Shown one piece after another: positions 15,083-15,656 of a DNA stretch of 15,656 nt; within the stretch, counting starts at the first letter, position 1, and each line of letters opens with the position of its first letter. The stretch is from positions 1 through 15,656 of the forward strand of contig JABZIF010000015.1 of NCBI GenBank assembly GCA_015258485.1, given 5' to 3'. The notes under the pieces were generated by a model, which was not told the DNA's origin, made no database searches, and saw only the letters and a program-made list of their open reading frames with translations. The DNA comes from Atopobiaceae bacterium. GTDB taxonomy: Bacteria > Actinomycetota > Coriobacteriia > Coriobacteriales > Atopobiaceae. A program made the position numbers and the translations under genes.

Positions 15083-15656
15083 ATGAGAAATAAAACTTGG
15101 CTTTTCTATAAACCTTCTACACAAAAGCTACTTATCACCGCATCGTTAAGTATATTGATGCTTATATGCCAACAGGCAATTCCACTTCTTGCTGAAGAGA
15201 GCGCTTCACCTATAGCTCCCACGACTACATCTACTACAAATCAAACTAATCAACCACCTCAAAACACTCCAAGTACCGTCAAAGAAATAACCTCCTCTTC
15301 TGAAAATACTTCGACAACTCCTGAAACACCAACTGATTCTGAGACTACAGCAGCATCTTCCTCCTCTGAAGTGAAAACCAATTCTGAAACTTCAAATACC
15401 TCTGACACGCCGGCAACTCCTCAAACATCAGATAATTCAACTAATCCACCTTCCCAACCAACCATACCTGCACCACCTACTTCAACTTGGACTATTGAAA
15501 ACGATAATGCGTATTACTATGACGCTCAAGGAAACCGGGCAACCAATCAATGGATTCAAGACTCTGACGGTTGGCACTACGTTGACAGTGCGGGAGCTGC
15601 GGTATCTGGCTGGTTCAATACCCCAAATGGCAAAACCTGGTACTTTGATCCATCTG
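15083..15656 (+). CDS. Secreted wall-binding repeat protein (partial, N-terminus)
   Basis: The first 191 codons of a gene that runs off the right edge. It starts with ATG, 7 nt after GAGGG. A signal peptide is clear: basic residues to Lys15, hydrophobic core at 16-28, and a probable cut after LLA at residue 37. Residues about 38-134 are a low-complexity stalk rich in Thr, Ser, Pro, Asn and Glu, probably an extended spacer across the wall. From about 135 the aromatic repeats begin, with NAYYYDAQGN, then IQDSDGWHY (158-166) and GWFNTPNGKTWYFD (176-189). These match the autolysin's modules (LKDSDGWHY, GWFTTPNGKTWYFD) almost residue for residue. The missing C-terminus could carry an enzyme, an adhesin domain or only more repeats, so the function is unknown. 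It is divergent from the cold-shock gene. Confidence 0.85.
   Translation, partial: MRNKTWLFYKPSTQKLLITASLSILMLICQQAIPLLAEESASPIAPTTTSTTNQTNQPPQNTPSTVKEITSSSENTSTTPETPTDSETTAASSSSEVKTNSETSNTSDTPATPQTSDNSTNPPSQPTIPAPPTSTWTIENDNAYYYDAQGNRATNQWIQDSDGWHYVDSAGAAVSGWFNTPNGKTWYFDPS

Noticed and set aside
14801..15124. A 107-codon minus-strand frame over the csp leader and divergent region
   Set aside because: Its translation is rich in Tyr, Phe and Ile, as expected of AT-rich non-coding DNA. It overlaps the cold-shock start and the signal-peptide gene, and has no homology signal.

Overview
The window looks like a stretch of chromosome from a low-GC member of the Actinomycetota, most likely class Coriobacteriia and an Atopobium/Lancefieldella/Fannyhessea-like genus. 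This is inferred from the moderate AT bias, the cold-shock protein, the heterodimeric ABC exporter and the Gram-positive wall-hydrolase architecture. It was not confirmed by any search. No insertion sequence, integrase, CRISPR array, tRNA or rRNA was seen. The window reads as ordinary chromosomal gene content with several under-described proteins.

Layout. At 1-305 (-) is the N-terminal part of a membrane protein resembling CPBP intramembrane proteases. It is divergent from a MetRS-like class I aminoacyl-tRNA synthetase (432-2471, +), which is followed 7 nt later by an alpha/beta hydrolase (2479-3381). Next comes a three-gene operon with its own promoter: a MarR-family repressor (3516-3977) and the two halves of a heterodimeric ABC exporter (3965-5866 and 5859-7772), all overlapping. 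A strong hairpin terminator separates this operon from a convergent HAD phosphatase (7852-8565, -). Divergent from that phosphatase is a 756-residue TPR protein of unknown function (8772-11042, +). A second bidirectional terminator separates it from a large convergent autolysin (11138-13789, -) with an N-terminal amidase, four wall-binding repeat units and a C-terminal glucosaminidase-like domain. Divergent from the autolysin is a second HAD phosphatase (13907-14569, +), which converges through a third bidirectional terminator on a cold-shock protein gene (14616-14819, -). The cold-shock leader region is rich in inverted repeats. Divergent from it, a secreted protein (15083 to the window end, +) starts with a signal peptide, a Ser/Thr/Pro-rich stalk and the same type of wall-binding repeat as the autolysin.

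How the genes fit together. The MarR/ABC-ABC cluster is a self-contained, probably drug- or stress-responsive efflux module. Its two ATPase halves show complementary degeneration of one catalytic site. The autolysin and the truncated secreted protein probably share a wall ligand. The most unusual items are the MetRS-like enzyme (about 70 inserted residues, altered zinc knuckle and KMSKS loop, no obvious C-terminal tRNA-binding domain), the TPR protein with an unrecognised 400-residue N-terminal half, and the cold-shock leader with mutually exclusive hairpins. I did not find a clearly new multi-gene system.
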